Shown here piece after piece: positions 17,377 through 25,405 of a stretch of DNA of 64,000 nucleotides. The position numbers were made by a program, and so were the translations under genes. The stretch is from an uncultured Phascolarctobacterium sp. GTDB taxonomy: Bacteria; Bacillota; Negativicutes; Acidaminococcales; Acidaminococcaceae. Every line of letters begins with the position of its first letter. The stretch's first letter is position 1. The DNA lies in contig NZ_CAADXO010000061.1 in assembly GCF_900753045.1 (NCBI RefSeq), positions 1 to 64,000 on the forward strand. Direction: 5' to 3'. The notes under the pieces were generated by a model. It searched no databases. It saw only the letters and a program-made list of their open reading frames with translations, and was not told the origin of the DNA.

Positions 17377-19230
17377 ATGATGAACGATAACAATGATAAA
17401 AAACGGCCATTGACGTATTATTATATGCTGATGCTGGTTTTGATTCTGGTATTCAATTCCGTAATCATGCCAATGTTCTTCAACCCGAAAATGAAGGAGG
17501 TTTCCTATAATAATTTTCTTCAGATGGTGGATGAAGGCAAGGTATCTAAGGTAGAAATTACCGATAAGCGTCTGGCGGCTGTTGATAAAAACAACGAAAA
17601 GGAAATTTACGTTACCGGCAGGGTGGAGGACCCGGAGCTGGCTAACCGCCTGATGAAGAGTAAGGTTGAATTTACGCAGGTTGTGCCTAAGGAACAAAGT
17701 CCGCTCGTAACCTTTTTCACTAATTGGGTACTGCCGATTCTGATTTTCTTTGGCCTGGGACAGCTTTTCATGTACTTCATGGGCAAGCGCATGGGCGGCA
17801 ACGCCATGAGTTTCGGCAAGAGCAATGCCAAGGTCTATGTGGAAGCGCAGACAGGCAAAAGCTTTGCCGATGTAGCAGGTCAAGACGAGGCCAAGGAAGC
17901 GCTGATGGAGCTGGTGGATTTTCTGCATAATCCCGGCAAGTACAAGGATATAGGTGCCAATATGCCGAAGGGTGCATTGTTGGTAGGCCCTCCGGGTACA
18001 GGTAAAACTTTGCTGGCGCGTGCGGTAGCAGGCGAAGCCAAGGTGCCGTTCTTCAGCATCAGCGGCAGTGAATTTGTTGAAATGTTCGTCGGCATGGGCG
18101 CTGCTCGTGTGCGCGATTTGTTCAAGCAGGCGCAGGAAAAGGCACCTTGCATAGTATTTATCGATGAAATCGATGCCATCGGCAAACGCCGTGATAACGG
18201 CCAGTTCGGCGGCAATGATGAACGCGAGCAGACTTTAAACCAGCTGCTGAGCGAAATGGACGGTTTTGACGGCAGCAAGGGTGTAGTCATCTTAGCAGCT
18301 ACCAACCGTCCGGAATCCTTGGATAAGGCGCTGCTGCGTCCGGGACGTTTTGACCGCCGTATTCCGGTTGAGCTGCCTGATCTGAAGGGGCGTGAAGCTA
18401 TCCTGAAGGTTCATGCACGTAATGTGCATATGGCAGACAATATTGACTATGGTACGTTGGCGAGGGCAACAGCCGGAGCCAGCGGTGCAGAGCTTGCCAA
18501 TATCATCAATGAAGGTGCGTTGCGCGCCGTAAAAATGCATCGTAAAGTGGTGGAGCAGGAAGATCTGGAGGAATCCATCGAAACCGTTATCGCCGGTTAC
18601 CAGCGCAAGGGTGCAGTAATTTCTCCTGAAGAGAAAAAGGTTATTGCCTACCATGAAATCGGCCATGCGCTTGTGGCTGCGATGCAGAAGCACAGTGCTC
18701 CTGTACATAAGATTACTATTATTCCGCGTACCAACGGCGCTTTGGGTTACACCATGCAAATCAGCGAAAATGACAGTGTACTGATGACCAAGGAAGAGCT
18801 GTTCAACAAGATTGTAACCATGACCGGCGGCCGCAGTGCAGAGGAGGTTGTTTTCGGCAGCATTACCAGCGGCGCTTCCAATGATATTGAGCAGGCTACC
18901 AAGCTGGCACGCAGCATGGTAACACGTCTGGGCATGACGGAAGAATTTGACATGATGGCTACCGAGGTTATTGCCAACCGTTATCTGGGCGGCGATGCTG
19001 CCTTGCAGTGCAGTGAAGCGACGGCCGGCAAGATTGATGCCAAGGTTTTGGCGTTGATTAAGGAGGCGCACGAAAAGGCACGCACGATTTTGCAGGACAA
19101 CAGAGATAAGCTGGATGTACTGGCACAGTACCTGCTGGAGAAGGAAACTATCACCGGTGAGCAGTTTATGGCTTTGCTGCAGCAGGAGCAGGCTAAAGAA
19201 AATGCTGAGGAGAAAACTCCGGAAGTATAA
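17377..19230 (+). CDS. ftsH: ATP-dependent zinc metalloprotease FtsH
   Basis: The 617-residue inner-membrane AAA protease has two N-terminal membrane segments (about 13-33 and 110-130) flanking an extracytoplasmic domain. It has Walker A GPPGTGKT near 205-212, Walker B IVFIDEIDAIG near 260, the second region of homology ending ATNRPESLDKALLRPGRFDR, and the zinc site HEIGH near 426-430. It degrades misfolded membrane proteins and short-lived regulators. GAGGAG precedes the start; ATG at 17377 or 17380 is possible. It is monocistronic, with its own promoter and terminator, unlike the hpt-ftsH arrangement of many Firmicutes. Confidence 0.97.
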   Translation: MMNDNNDKKRPLTYYYMLMLVLILVFNSVIMPMFFNPKMKEVSYNNFLQMVDEGKVSKVEITDKRLAAVDKNNEKEIYVTGRVEDPELANRLMKSKVEFTQVVPKEQSPLVTFFTNWVLPILIFFGLGQLFMYFMGKRMGGNAMSFGKSNAKVYVEAQTGKSFADVAGQDEAKEALMELVDFLHNPGKYKDIGANMPKGALLVGPPGTGKTLLARAVAGEAKVPFFSISGSEFVEMFVGMGAARVRDLFKQAQEKAPCIVFIDEIDAIGKRRDNGQFGGNDEREQTLNQLLSEMDGFDGSKGVVILAATNRPESLDKALLRPGRFDRRIPVELPDLKGREAILKVHARNVHMADNIDYGTLARATAGASGAELANIINEGALRAVKMHRKVVEQEDLEESIETVIAGYQRKGAVISPEEKKVIAYHEIGHALVAAMQKHSAPVHKITIIPRTNGALGYTMQISENDSVLMTKEELFNKIVTMTGGRSAEEVVFGSITSGASNDIEQATKLARSMVTRLGMTEEFDMMATEVIANRYLGGDAALQCSEATAGKIDAKVLALIKEAHEKARTILQDNRDKLDVLAQYLLEKETITGEQFMALLQQEQAKENAEEKTPEV

Positions 19231-19243
19231 CAATTACAAGCTT

Positions 19244-19294
19244 AAACGCAGTTACGCATTCCGTAAAACGGCAACGTGACTGCGTTGTTTTTTT
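19244..19294 (+). terminator. ftsH terminator
   Basis: AACGCAGTTACG pairs imperfectly with CGTGACTGCGTT, followed by GTTTTTTT. Confidence 0.8.
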
Positions 19295-19342
19295 GCAAGC
19301 GCCATTAATCGCAGAAAAAAATAAAAAAATTAAAATTAGCTA

Positions 19343-19371
19343 TTGCTAACTGCAGAAATATGTGCTACAAT
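19343..19371 (+). promoter_or_regulatory. Promoter of the candidate small RNA
   Basis: TTGCTA (19343-19348) and TACAAT (19366-19371) are exactly 17 bases apart. No coding gene follows before a terminator. Confidence 0.7.
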
Positions 19372-19377
19372 AATCGT

Positions 19378-19596
19378 GAAGTTAGTGATGGCTAACCAGT
19401 GCGTATCGTCCCTTCCTGATTTTGCATTGCAGCCTTGACCTTTGACCTTGACAATTTCCTTAAGTGCATTGGTTAGCTCCTCTACTTTAAACAAGCTGCT
19501 ATTTGCTTTTTAAGCAAATTCATATTTTCTCCTCCAAAAACAGACAGAACGCTGAAAATCCGTTAGGCAAGCGGGTTTCGGCGTTCTGTTTTGTTG
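19378..19596 (+). ncRNA. Candidate free-standing small RNA of unknown class
   Basis: A stretch of about 218 bases has its own promoter and ends in a good terminator (CAGAACGC...GCGTTCTG, then TTTTG). Inside, GCTAACCAGTGC (19391-19402) pairs with GCATTGGTTAGC (19466-19477) to enclose a large domain. ATTTGCTT/AAGCAAAT (19501-19519) forms a second hairpin. Three C-rich stretches complementary to Shine-Dalgarno sequences occur: TCCCTTCC at 19409, CTCCTCT at 19477, and TCTCCTCC at 19528. The last lies unpaired between hairpin and terminator. The only ORF is a 16-codon one at 19388 with no ribosome site. The next gene has its own promoter, so this is not simply its leader. 6S RNA cannot be excluded. 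Confidence 0.6.
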
Positions 19597-19706
19597 TAGG
19601 CACAACACTTCTGCAACACTTTATAATTTGTCCGGTATTGCGGCAAGGCTTGATTGCAGGAGCGTAATTTTCTTATGTGGTCAGGCTATTATTTAAGTAT
19701 TTTTAT

Positions 19707-19735
19707 TTGCACAAAAGCGGCTTTAGCGTTATAAT
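19707..19735 (+). promoter_or_regulatory. Promoter of the MFS transporter gene
   Basis: TTGCAC and TATAAT are 17 bases apart, about 44 bases before the ATG. Confidence 0.7.
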
Positions 19736-19778
19736 AATTTGTTACTGTGATTTTATTTTTATTTTGAGGTGGATTTTT

Positions 19779-20966
19779 ATGAAAAACTGGAAGCTTATTC
19801 TGGCTATCCTCACGGCTAATGTCGTGCTGATGGCTGCAGGCTATACCATGCTCATTCCCTTTTTGCCGATGTATCTGATGAACGAGCTGGGAGTGAGTGC
19901 GGACGATGTAAAAATGTGGAACGGCGCGATTTTTTCCATAACCTTTCTGATTGGCGGTATCATGGCGCCTATCTGGGGCAAAATGGCTGATACGCGCGGC
20001 AAAAAGATGATGGCGGTACGTGCGGGCGCAGGCCTGGCGCTGTCGTACTTTTTGGGCGGCATAGTAACAACACCGGAGCAGATGTTTGGCGTGCGTGTGC
20101 TGCAGGGCTTTGCTGCAGGATTGTGGAGCGCATGTCTGGCGATTGCTACCAGTCTTGTGCCGATGGAAAAGCTGGGCGTGAGCCTGGGCATTATGCAGGC
20201 GGGACTGACCTGCGGCAATGTCATCGGTCCGCTGGTAGGCGGTTCACTGGCAACGTTGTTTGGCATGCGTGCTTCATTCTTCGTTGCAGGTGGGTTGCTG
20301 ACGATTATTACGCTGGTATTTATGTTCTACATTCCCGAGCCGCCGAAGGCAGAGCCGAAAAAGCTTGCGACCAAGCCGCAGGTACAGCTTTTGCAGCAGC
20401 CTGTAATTCGTGAAACGCTGGTTTATATTGCTGTAGCTCAGATGGTTATTCTGCTGATTCAGCCGATTTTGAGCCTTTATGTGGCAGAGCTGAGCCATGG
20501 GGATGGCAATATTATGTTTCTTTCCGGCGTGGCCTTTTCACTCGTAGGTGTTGCCAGCGCTATTACTGCTCCGAGCTGGGGGCGCTTCGGGCAGGAGTAC
20601 GGCTTTTATAAAGCGTTGTGTGCTGCTACGTTGCTTTCCGGTCTGATGAGTGCGTTAGTAGCATTACCGCGAACCTTACTTTTGTTCTGCGTCTGCAATT
20701 TTTGCTACGGATTGTGCTGTGCCGGTATTCAGCCTTCGCTGAGTGCTATTTTGGCCAGCAATACATCTACCGACCAGCGCGGACGTGTTTTTGGCTTTAT
20801 GTTCAGCGCGCAGCAGTTCGGCTCTATGGTAGGTCCTTTGATTGGCGGAGCCATTGCTACCTATGCACCGCTGCCAAGCCTTTTTGTTGTAGCAGGCGTA
20901 ATCCTTTTTGCCATCAGTGTCAGCGTCTGGCTGCGTCATGGTCATGAACAAAACATTATTGCGTAG
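19779..20966 (+). CDS. MFS transporter, multidrug-efflux-like
   Basis: The 395-residue protein has twelve predicted membrane helices. It carries the major facilitator loop 2-3 motif in the form GKMADTRGKKMMAV near residue 70, and a helix-5 GxxxGPxxGG motif (AGLTCGNVIGPLVGGSLA near 148), the antiporter signature. The second half has QRGRVFGFMFSAQQFGSMVGPLIGG. This suggests export of a drug-like or metabolite substrate by proton antiport. The ATG at 19779 follows GAGGTGG; the longer open frame upstream overlaps the promoter and is rejected. Confidence 0.85.
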   Translation: MKNWKLILAILTANVVLMAAGYTMLIPFLPMYLMNELGVSADDVKMWNGAIFSITFLIGGIMAPIWGKMADTRGKKMMAVRAGAGLALSYFLGGIVTTPEQMFGVRVLQGFAAGLWSACLAIATSLVPMEKLGVSLGIMQAGLTCGNVIGPLVGGSLATLFGMRASFFVAGGLLTIITLVFMFYIPEPPKAEPKKLATKPQVQLLQQPVIRETLVYIAVAQMVILLIQPILSLYVAELSHGDGNIMFLSGVAFSLVGVASAITAPSWGRFGQEYGFYKALCAATLLSGLMSALVALPRTLLLFCVCNFCYGLCCAGIQPSLSAILASNTSTDQRGRVFGFMFSAQQFGSMVGPLIGGAIATYAPLPSLFVVAGVILFAISVSVWLRHGHEQNIIA

Positions 20967-21106
20967 ACTACTTTTATTGTTATAATTGCAGATAATTTTC
21001 AGGAAATTAATTAGTTGAGAAAAACTCTGTAAGTCTTGTAATATGAGGCTTGCAGAGTTTTTTCTTTTGCTTGCGATAAAAAAAGAATTTTTCATGTCAC
21101 ACAGAT

Positions 21107-21159
21107 TTCACATATGTGACAAATAAAATTAGGCAGAAAATTCACGCATAGACTATAAT
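21107..21159 (+). promoter_or_regulatory. Promoter of the pseudopilin operon with upstream palindrome
   Basis: The -10 TATAAT is at 21154-21159 and no good -35 is seen, so activation may be needed. TTCACATATGTGAC (21107-21120) is a palindrome centred about 52 bases before the likely start of transcription, and a further GTCACA half-site lies just upstream. The core resembles CRP/FNR-family sites. Confidence 0.45.
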
Positions 21160-21175
21160 CGGCCATGTGGAGGTG

Positions 21176-22207
21176 ATGAAAATTAAGCTTAGAGGAGGCG
21201 TGAGCCTGGCGGAGCAGATTAGCTTCTACAGGCAGCTAGCGGTAAGCGGTTTGCCGCTGCTGAATGCGCTGCAGCTATTGCAAAAGCATGGCAGCGCTAA
21301 GCAGATGCTGCTCTGCTATCGTCTGCAGCAAAGGCTGCGCCGTGGCAGCAGTCTGGCACAGGCCCTGGCAGATGAAGCGGACTACGGCAAGCAGCTTACT
21401 GTTGCTTTGGTAGCGGTGGGTGAAGAAAGCGGCGAGCTGGCAACGCTTTTAGAGCAGCTGGCGGATTATTACAGCCGTCAGCTTAAGCTGCGGCGCTTTG
21501 TGCAGCGGGCCGTAACCTATCCGGCGTTTTTGCTGCTGGCTTCGTTATGCGTTCTGCTCTTGTTCTTGCTGTATATTCTGCCGGTTCTGGCTGATACCTA
21601 CAGCGCTATGGGCGTGCTGCCGGCGGGTACCTTGGCTTTGCTGCTTATGCTGAAGGATGCTTTGCTGCAGCAGCCGTTGGCGGCGCTGGCGGTGACGGCA
21701 GGCGTGGCAGCGGTACTTTGGCTATTGGGACGCAGGCTGCTGCGTTGGTTTTTACGCAGCCGGTTAAGCGGAAATTTTCATGGCCTTTTGTTAGAAGTAC
21801 GCTTTTGCAGATTGCTGGCCCTGCTTTTGGAAAGCGGTGTAGGCATAACAAGAGCGGTGGCAATTGTGACGGATACTATAGATGATGAGCAATATGCAAA
21901 GCAGCTGCGCCTGCTGAACAGCAGGCTGCAGCGAGGCATTGCGATTGAACAAGCTGCAGGTGGGGCGAAGGAGTTTTTTTCGCCGCTGATGCTGGAGCTT
22001 GTATGCGTGGGCGCATCTACAGGCTATCTGCCGCAAATGCTGCAGGAAGCAGTAACGGCCGGTGAGCAGCGTTTGCAGCAGCAGCTTGGCAGGCTGCAGG
22101 AGCTGCTGGTGCCCTTGCTGCTTTTAGTGGCGGCGATTATCATAGCGGGAATCGTCTGCATAGTTATCGGTCCGCTATTTGAGATGCTTTCGGCAATGCC
22201 GGAGTAA
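21176..22207 (+). CDS. Type II secretion / type IV pilus platform protein (GspF/PilC/ComGB family)
   Basis: The protein of about 343 residues has two T2SF domains, each an alpha-helical bundle with a GxxLxxAL pattern. The first includes EQISFYRQLAVSGLPLLNALQLL and GEESGELATLLEQLADYY. The second includes FCRLLALLLESGVGITRAVAIV and VGASTGYLPQMLQEA. Three membrane segments lie near 120-150, 165-185 and 315-340. It anchors pseudopilus assembly in the inner membrane. The start is uncertain: GTG at 21167 and ATG at 21176 both lie close to GGAGGTG. It heads a six-gene operon of pseudopilins, like comG, but the cognate ATPase is not in the window. Confidence 0.85.
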   Translation: MKIKLRGGVSLAEQISFYRQLAVSGLPLLNALQLLQKHGSAKQMLLCYRLQQRLRRGSSLAQALADEADYGKQLTVALVAVGEESGELATLLEQLADYYSRQLKLRRFVQRAVTYPAFLLLASLCVLLLFLLYILPVLADTYSAMGVLPAGTLALLLMLKDALLQQPLAALAVTAGVAAVLWLLGRRLLRWFLRSRLSGNFHGLLLEVRFCRLLALLLESGVGITRAVAIVTDTIDDEQYAKQLRLLNSRLQRGIAIEQAAGGAKEFFSPLMLELVCVGASTGYLPQMLQEAVTAGEQRLQQQLGRLQELLVPLLLLVAAIIIAGIVCIVIGPLFEMLSAMPE

Positions 22208-22224
22208 ATTCAGGAGGTGCGATT

Positions 22225-22611
22225 ATGTTAAAAACAATGCGTAAACAGGGAGGCTTTACTTTAATCGAGGTAGTGGCAGCGGCGGCGCTGATTGGCATTA
22301 TGGCTACTATGCTGCTGCCTTCGCTTTCGGGTGCTAACGACAGAGTGAAGAATGCCCGTCTGCAAAATGATCTGGTGACTATCGACCAGGCAATTCAGCT
22401 GTATAAGATGGATGCAGGCACGGTGCCGGCAGAGCTTACTACTTTGGACAGCGAATATCTTGGCGGCAAGCTGGAATTCAAGGATGCCAAGGGCGAAGCC
22501 TTGACCTATACGCCTAATACAACCGACGGCACCTATACCCTCAGCGGCAAAAACAGCAAGGGCGCAGCAGTAACCTCACCGGGCAGCAAAGCTAACGCCG
22601 GTGAACAATAA
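22225..22611 (+). CDS. Major pseudopilin (GspG/ComGC-like)
   Basis: The 128-residue protein has a type IV prepilin leader, KQGGFTLIEVVAAAALIGIM. The expected prepilin peptidase site is between the two glycines, and the glutamate at mature position 5 needed for assembly is present. The body, LQNDLVTIDQAIQLYKMDAGTVPAEL, matches the GspG fold. The C-terminal tail is rich in Gly, Ser and Lys. AGGAGG precedes the ATG. It is the best candidate for the main structural subunit of the filament. Confidence 0.85.
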   Translation: MLKTMRKQGGFTLIEVVAAAALIGIMATMLLPSLSGANDRVKNARLQNDLVTIDQAIQLYKMDAGTVPAELTTLDSEYLGGKLEFKDAKGEALTYTPNTTDGTYTLSGKNSKGAAVTSPGSKANAGEQ

Positions 22612-23062
22612 GGCAGCAGGCTATCTGCTGTTGGAGCTGCTGCTGGCGCTGGGGTGCCTGGGACTTGCGGCAGTAATGCTTTATCCTGGAAGCAAAACGC
22701 TGCAGCGGCAGTATTACAGGCAGCAGCTGTGCTATACAGCCTATCTGTTGGCGGCGGATATCAGACAGATGCAGCAGCAGACGCTGTTTCAGCCGGAAAA
22801 TTATACGTACACGCTTAAAGTCAGTGACAAGGATAAGCATAGCTACAGAATTGAGCGTGCGCATAAAATCTGGAAGCTTGTAAGGCTCGATGCGGACATC
22901 AGCCTGACGTGCGAAAAAGCGATTAAGAATCTCAGCTATAATGAAAACGGTAATCCGACAGCCATTGGCGGTTACAGGCTGGAGCATAGGAAGCTTCCTG
23001 ACATGTACTGCCAGCTGACGGTGCAGCCGGTTACAGGCAGGGTGTCGGTTTATGAAAAATAG
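22601..23062 (+). CDS. Minor pseudopilin-like protein
   Basis: The 153-residue protein begins with GTG and overlaps the previous gene by 11 bases. Its N-terminus, KAAGYLLLELLLALGCLGLAAV, is a prepilin-type leader with the conserved Glu at mature position 5. The body (about 35-153) has no recognisable domain. It is probably a minor subunit (GspH-like or ComGD-like), judged by its position and leader only. Confidence 0.7.
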   Translation: MNNKAAGYLLLELLLALGCLGLAAVMLYPGSKTLQRQYYRQQLCYTAYLLAADIRQMQQQTLFQPENYTYTLKVSDKDKHSYRIERAHKIWKLVRLDADISLTCEKAIKNLSYNENGNPTAIGGYRLEHRKLPDMYCQLTVQPVTGRVSVYEK

Positions 23063-23423
23063 CAGGGGCTTTTGCCTGGTACAGGAACTGGTGTGCTTCT
23101 GCCTGACGGCAGTACTGTTGGCGACAGCGATACAAGGCTTTTACCGCAGCAATTATCTGCTGAATGAAAGCCTTGAACTGCAGCAGGCAATGCAGGTCGC
23201 ACAGCAGGTGCTGGCAGGCGAAGAATATAGCGGCCGCTTTGACGTGACGCAAAGGAGTAGCACCGGCAGTACAGAAGGTTTGGCGGTACAGGAGGTGCAG
23301 GCTGCTTATGGCAAGGTCAGGGTTAAGCTTATCCGTGCGCTGCCGACGGCAGAGGGGCTATCTGCTGACGGAGCTGCTGCTGGGATTACTGTTGGCAGCA
23401 GTGCTGGTGACATTGGTTTTTAA
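23052..23423 (+). CDS. Minor pseudopilin-like protein
   Basis: The 123-residue protein starts inside the end of the preceding gene. Its leader, SRGFCLVQELVCFCLTAVLLATA, is a somewhat degenerate prepilin signal that keeps the Glu at mature position 5 or 6. The last 28 residues are unusually rich in Gly, Ala and Ser. They are encoded by bases that also encode the start of the next gene in another frame, so the natural C-terminus may be shorter or a frameshift may be present. Confidence 0.6.
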   Translation: MKNSRGFCLVQELVCFCLTAVLLATAIQGFYRSNYLLNESLELQQAMQVAQQVLAGEEYSGRFDVTQRSSTGSTEGLAVQEVQAAYGKVRVKLIRALPTAEGLSADGAAAGITVGSSAGDIGF

Positions 23424-23826
23424 AGCAACAGGCGCTGCCGGGCGCAGCTTTGGCCGCCTGCAGGATGAGCTGCAGCTGCAGGAGGCCAGGCGTCACATTT
23501 TGGCGCAGCTGGAAAAGACAGTATGCTATGATGCGCAGAGCGTGCGTCTGCAGGCAGACGGCAAAATAAGCTGCAGGATGCTTGAGGGGTGTAAGCAGGT
23601 GACTGTTTACAGTGATAAGCAGGGCATATACCAAAGGACGCGTACCAATAAGGGCACAGGTGTGAATCCGGTGTCGCTGGAGGGTGTGGGCGTTTTTGCA
23701 TGGCAGGTGCGACGCTGCTCGCCGCAAATGCTGTGCGTAAGCTTCAGTCTTTACCGTAACGGCAGAAGCATGTGGGTGACGCAGTATCTTATTTGTTATA
23801 GTGCGAGGATAACAGATGATGCATAG
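23308..23826 (+). CDS. Minor pseudopilin-like protein (GspJ/ComGF position)
   Basis: The 172-residue frame has a clear prepilin leader, RQRGYLLTELLLGLLLAAVLVTLV, with Glu at mature position 5. The body resembles the ComGF/GspJ type, with a long amphipathic helix (LQDELQLQEARRHILAQLEK) followed by beta-rich sequence. ATG at 23308 gives a 116-base overlap with the preceding gene. A GTG at 23335 would leave a shorter leader and an 89-base overlap. Neither has a strong ribosome site. Confidence 0.65.
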   Translation: MARSGLSLSVRCRRQRGYLLTELLLGLLLAAVLVTLVFKATGAAGRSFGRLQDELQLQEARRHILAQLEKTVCYDAQSVRLQADGKISCRMLEGCKQVTVYSDKQGIYQRTRTNKGTGVNPVSLEGVGVFAWQVRRCSPQMLCVSFSLYRNGRSMWVTQYLICYSARITDDA

Positions 23827-24715
23827 CGCAAAGGGCAGTATATCGTTTCCGTGCCTGCTGGCAGCGCTGCTGTTGGCGCTCAGCGCTCAGCTTTGCCTGC
23901 TTTATGCAGTCAAGGGCTATGAGGCGGAAAAGGAGTTTTTACGGGGGCAGCAGCTACGGCTGCTGTGCGGCTCCGTATTGCAGGCCATAGGTCAAAAACC
24001 GCAGCCTGCGGGTACGCAGCTTTGCTATGAGGGCGAGCTGCAGCCGGGCAACGAACCGGTAACAGTGACAAGCGAAAGCAGTTACAGCTCGGATGGGCAG
24101 ATAGATTACCTGAAGGTGTCTGCCGTAGCCGCTAATCATGTTGGCGCAGTACAGCGGCTGCACAGGCTCAGGGTGAGCTTCAGTCCGGAGATGCGGAAGC
24201 TGGCAGCTAAGAGCGTTCTTGCGGGACGCTCGCTGACAGGAGGAGAATATCTGCAGCAGGCAGCGTTATATACAAGCACAGAAGAAGTAAGGCTGCCGCA
24301 GATTAGCTTTCTGGAGAATAAATGCGCTGCTTCGCTGAACAAAAGGACTACAGAGGAAAATGGCCTCAGCGCCCGCTTTTATTATCTGAGAAGCAGTAAT
24401 TCGCTGCGTCTTGGCAGCAAAGGCCTGCAGGGTGCAACGCTGATAGCTGATAAGTTTTCGATAAATACGGCACCCGGTTCCTACTACCCGGACCGCATAG
24501 TGCTTATCAGTGAAGAGGGGGATATTACGCTGGGCGACGGCACTAAAATGGCACAGGCGCTGTTGCTGGCGAAGGGAACGGTGACGATAGGTGCTGGCTG
24601 TCGGCTGAACGGTTTTGTCTTGGCGGACAAAATCGTGCTTAGGGGAACAGCAGACCTTACTCCTGATACAGGTGCTGTAGAACCGATGCTGACACCGGCC
24701 TTCAATAAGCCGTAA
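23816..24715 (+). CDS. Membrane-anchored protein of the pseudopilin operon
   Basis: The 299-residue protein has one N-terminal hydrophobic segment (about 10-32), but the prepilin glycine-glutamate pattern is not convincing. The C-terminal 80 residues (from about GDITLGDGTKMAQALLLAKGTVTIGAG) have the short repeating beta pattern of bactofilin-like or PilX-associated beta-helix domains. It overlaps the previous frame by 11 bases and ends the operon. It may be a surface or tip component, which is inferred only from position. Confidence 0.55.
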   Translation: MMHSAKGSISFPCLLAALLLALSAQLCLLYAVKGYEAEKEFLRGQQLRLLCGSVLQAIGQKPQPAGTQLCYEGELQPGNEPVTVTSESSYSSDGQIDYLKVSAVAANHVGAVQRLHRLRVSFSPEMRKLAAKSVLAGRSLTGGEYLQQAALYTSTEEVRLPQISFLENKCAASLNKRTTEENGLSARFYYLRSSNSLRLGSKGLQGATLIADKFSINTAPGSYYPDRIVLISEEGDITLGDGTKMAQALLLAKGTVTIGAGCRLNGFVLADKIVLRGTADLTPDTGAVEPMLTPAFNKP

Positions 24716-24739
24716 TTTTGTTGAATATATTGCATAACC

Positions 24740-24784
24740 AAAAAAGAACTAGCCGGAGCTTAGAAAGCTCTTGCTAGTTCTTTT
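24740..24784. terminator. Bidirectional terminator between the pseudopilin operon and pth
   Basis: AAAAAAGAACTAGC pairs with GCTAGTTCTTTT, with an inner AGCTT/AAGCT stem. It serves both convergent units. Confidence 0.85.
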
Positions 24785-24794
24785 GCATGTTTTG

Positions 24795-25391
24795 TTATTC
24801 GGCTGCAGGTTTTTCAGCCTTAGCCTTTTTCTTATTGTGCGCCTGCATAACCTCTTCAATATCGCCGGATTTAATCCATTCCTCCAACGCTGTGGCCATT
24901 TCTGCTACTGCTGCTTCGATAGCGGTTTTGTCCTCGCCCTGGAAGGCATGCAGTACATGGTTGACAACGGCCTTATTGTTGCGTGCCGGATGGCCGATGC
25001 CGATTTTAAAGCGCGGGTAGGCGTCGGTACCCAAATGCTCGGTAATAGATTTGATACCGTTGTGGCCGCCGGCGCTGCCCTTGCGGCGGATGCGCAGCTG
25101 GCCTACGGGCATATCCATATCATCCTGAATAACAGCGATATCATCCGGGTCGATGTGATAGAAGTTAGCGTAGGCACCTACGGCAACGCCGCTGAGGTTC
25201 ATGTAGGTGGTAGGCTTGATGATGATTATTTTTTCGGGAGCGCGGTATTCTGCCATATAGGCACTGCGGTCCTCTTTGCCGAAGCTCACGCCAAGACGGC
25301 GTGCCAGCTCGTCAACTACCATAAAGCCGATGTTGTGACGGGTGTTTTCGTATTCGCGGCCGATATTGCCAAGGCCGACAATTAATTTCAT
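24795..25391 (-). CDS. pth: Peptidyl-tRNA hydrolase
   Basis: The 198-residue enzyme recycles peptidyl-tRNA released during translation. It starts MKLIVGLGNIGREYENTRHNIGF with the catalytic histidine in RHN (residue 20) and conserved Asn 10. It has KPTTYMNLSGVAV near 58 and the RIRRKGSAGGHNGIKSI loop near 103. The C-terminal tail is lysine-rich. AAAGGAG precedes the ATG. It lies downstream of prs, as in many Firmicutes, but separated from it by a polysaccharide deacetylase gene. Confidence 0.95.
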   Translation of the reverse strand: MKLIVGLGNIGREYENTRHNIGFMVVDELARRLGVSFGKEDRSAYMAEYRAPEKIIIIKPTTYMNLSGVAVGAYANFYHIDPDDIAVIQDDMDMPVGQLRIRRKGSAGGHNGIKSITEHLGTDAYPRFKIGIGHPARNNKAVVNHVLHAFQGEDKTAIEAAVAEMATALEEWIKSGDIEEVMQAHNKKKAKAEKPAAE

Positions 25392-25405
25392 ATTGTTGCT
25401 CCTTT

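Noticed and set aside
19378..19596. T-box or other amino-acid riboswitch for the MFS gene
   Set aside because: No T-box sequence is present, and the MFS gene has a separate promoter after the terminator.
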